Positions 4,942-5,609 of a DNA stretch of 5,609 nucleotides are shown here, piece by piece. A program made the translations under genes and the position numbers. Numbering within the stretch: position 1 is the stretch's first letter; every line of letters starts with the position of its first letter. The notes beneath the pieces were generated by a model. The model was not told the origin of the DNA, made no database searches, and was given only the letters and a program-made list of their open reading frames with translations. This DNA is from Nostoc cf. edaphicum LEGE 07299 (lineage in GTDB: Bacteria > Cyanobacteriota > Cyanobacteriia > Cyanobacteriales > Nostocaceae), in NCBI RefSeq assembly GCF_015207245.1, contig NZ_JADEXF010000293.1, forward strand, positions 1 through 5,609, given 5' to 3'.

Positions 4942-5609
4942 TTATCCACCTCTGGCAATCAGAAATGCCTCTGCTATAGGGCCTAAAACAAGTGCGGGAA
5001 GGAAGGTGAGAGCGCCAAGAATTAAAATTACGCCGCTTGTAACTCCTGTGAAGAGTCTAGTGTCAGTTCTGAGAGTGCCAGCGGTCATAGGAACAGGTTG
5101 CTTGCGGGACATACTATCCGCCAAAAGTAGCAGTGCAATAATTGCGATATAACGCCCTGCCAAAATACTGACACTGGTGCTGAGGTTCCACCACAGAGTG
5201 TTATCACTTAATCCTTCAAAGCCAGAACCGTTGTTGGCGGCGGCGGAAGCGTATTCGTAAACTACCTGGGAAACACCATGAAAACCTGGATTACTAATGC
5301 CTGAAAGGGTATCGGGAAAACCGAAGGTAATAGCCCAAGGAATGAGAATAGCAAAGGGGTGAACTAATAAAACAACACTGGCTAGAACAATTTCTGATTT
5401 CTCGATTTTGCGTCCTAAAAATTCTGGTGTCCGTCCCACCATTAACCCAGTCAGGAACACTGCCAAAATTAGATAGATAAATAGGTAAGCTGTGCCAGTT
5501 CCCTGACCTCCCCAAATAATTTGCAAAAACATATTAAAGAGAGTCGCAAATCCACCTGGAGGCATTAAAGAATCGTGCATACTATTAACAGCACCACACA
5601 TAGTTGCTG
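4942..5609 (-). CDS. kdpA: KdpA, potassium-translocating subunit of the Kdp ATPase (C-terminal part; 5' end outside window)
   Basis: KdpA is the membrane subunit that selects and carries K+ in the KdpFABC pump. The frame is open to the window edge and encodes the last 221 residues of a family usually near 560. The visible part begins in the third selectivity-filter loop (CGAVN followed by MHDS) and includes the fourth ([10 protein letters not shown]). It also has the [11 protein letters not shown] segment seen in E. coli KdpA, and several hydrophobic helices, the last ending in [16 protein letters not shown] near the C-terminus. The protein ends ARGG and a TAA stop. The first in-frame Met in the window (5599-5601) is internal, because A-T precedes it and matches the family pattern, so it should not be taken as the start. 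It is the first gene of the visible operon and is separated from kdpB by a repeat-filled 175-bp gap. Identification is very secure. Confidence 0.97.
   Translation of the reverse strand, partial: ATMCGAVNSMHDSLMPPGGFATLFNMFLQIIWGGQGTGTAYLFIYLILAVFLTGLMVGRTPEFLGRKIEKSEIVLASVVLLVHPFAILIPWAITFGFPDTLSGISNPGFHGVSQVVYEYASAAANNGSGFEGLSDNTLWWNLSTSVSILAGRYIAIIALLLLADSMSRKQPVPMTAGTLRTDTRLFTGVTSGVILILGALTFLPALVLGPIAEAFLIARGG

Noticed and set aside
5294..5515. 73-codon minus-strand frame inside kdpA
   Set aside because: It is out of frame with the clearly conserved KdpA sequence and its product resembles no known family.

Overview
The window looks like chromosome of a filamentous, probably heterocyst-forming cyanobacterium of the Nostoc/Anabaena type. 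Three things point there: the gene order kdpA-kdpB-kdpG-kdpC-short kdpD, which is characteristic of Anabaena; perfect HIP1 octamers (GCGATCGC); and intergenic repeats built from CGCAGAGG-like units plus a heptameric tandem repeat. The species cannot be fixed from sequence alone.

Right to left on the minus strand (about 5609 to 565) lies an operon for the high-affinity, ATP-driven potassium uptake system Kdp. It holds the 3' part of kdpA (K+-translocating subunit, cut by the window edge), complete kdpB (P-type ATPase), a 73-residue membrane protein gene matching the kdpG position with a KdpF-like C-terminus, complete kdpC, and a short kdpD encoding only the cytoplasmic N-terminal KdpD domain and a universal-stress-protein (USP) domain, with no histidine kinase. 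KdpA, KdpB, KdpC and the KdpF-like protein should form one inner-membrane pump. The short KdpD is probably a regulator or sensor fragment that cannot phosphorylate a response regulator by itself. The main promoter would lie upstream of kdpA, outside the window.

Three of the operon's junctions are unusually loose. The kdpA-kdpB gap (175 bp) holds a 92-bp MITE-like element with imperfect terminal inverted repeats plus an extra copy of one terminus. The kdpB-kdpG gap (67 bp) holds a CGCAAAG/CGCAGAG repeat. The kdpC-kdpD gap (140 bp) shows only a weak inverted repeat. In contrast, kdpG and kdpC overlap in a TAATG motif.

Positions 1-393 contain no intact gene. They hold a 115-bp MITE-like element (38-152) with 19-bp terminal inverted repeats and an 8-bp target duplication, a heptamer repeat (253-287), a perfect 7-bp inverted repeat (318-334) and a HIP1 site. 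A plus-strand reading frame (394-591) encodes the beginning of a GAF domain that breaks off and runs tail-to-tail into the 3' end of kdpD. I read it as a truncated sensor-gene remnant.

I see no wholly new system. The points most worth a second look are the kinase-less KdpD, the KdpG/KdpF-like protein, and mobile-repeat insertions inside an otherwise functional operon that could form alternative hairpins in its mRNA.
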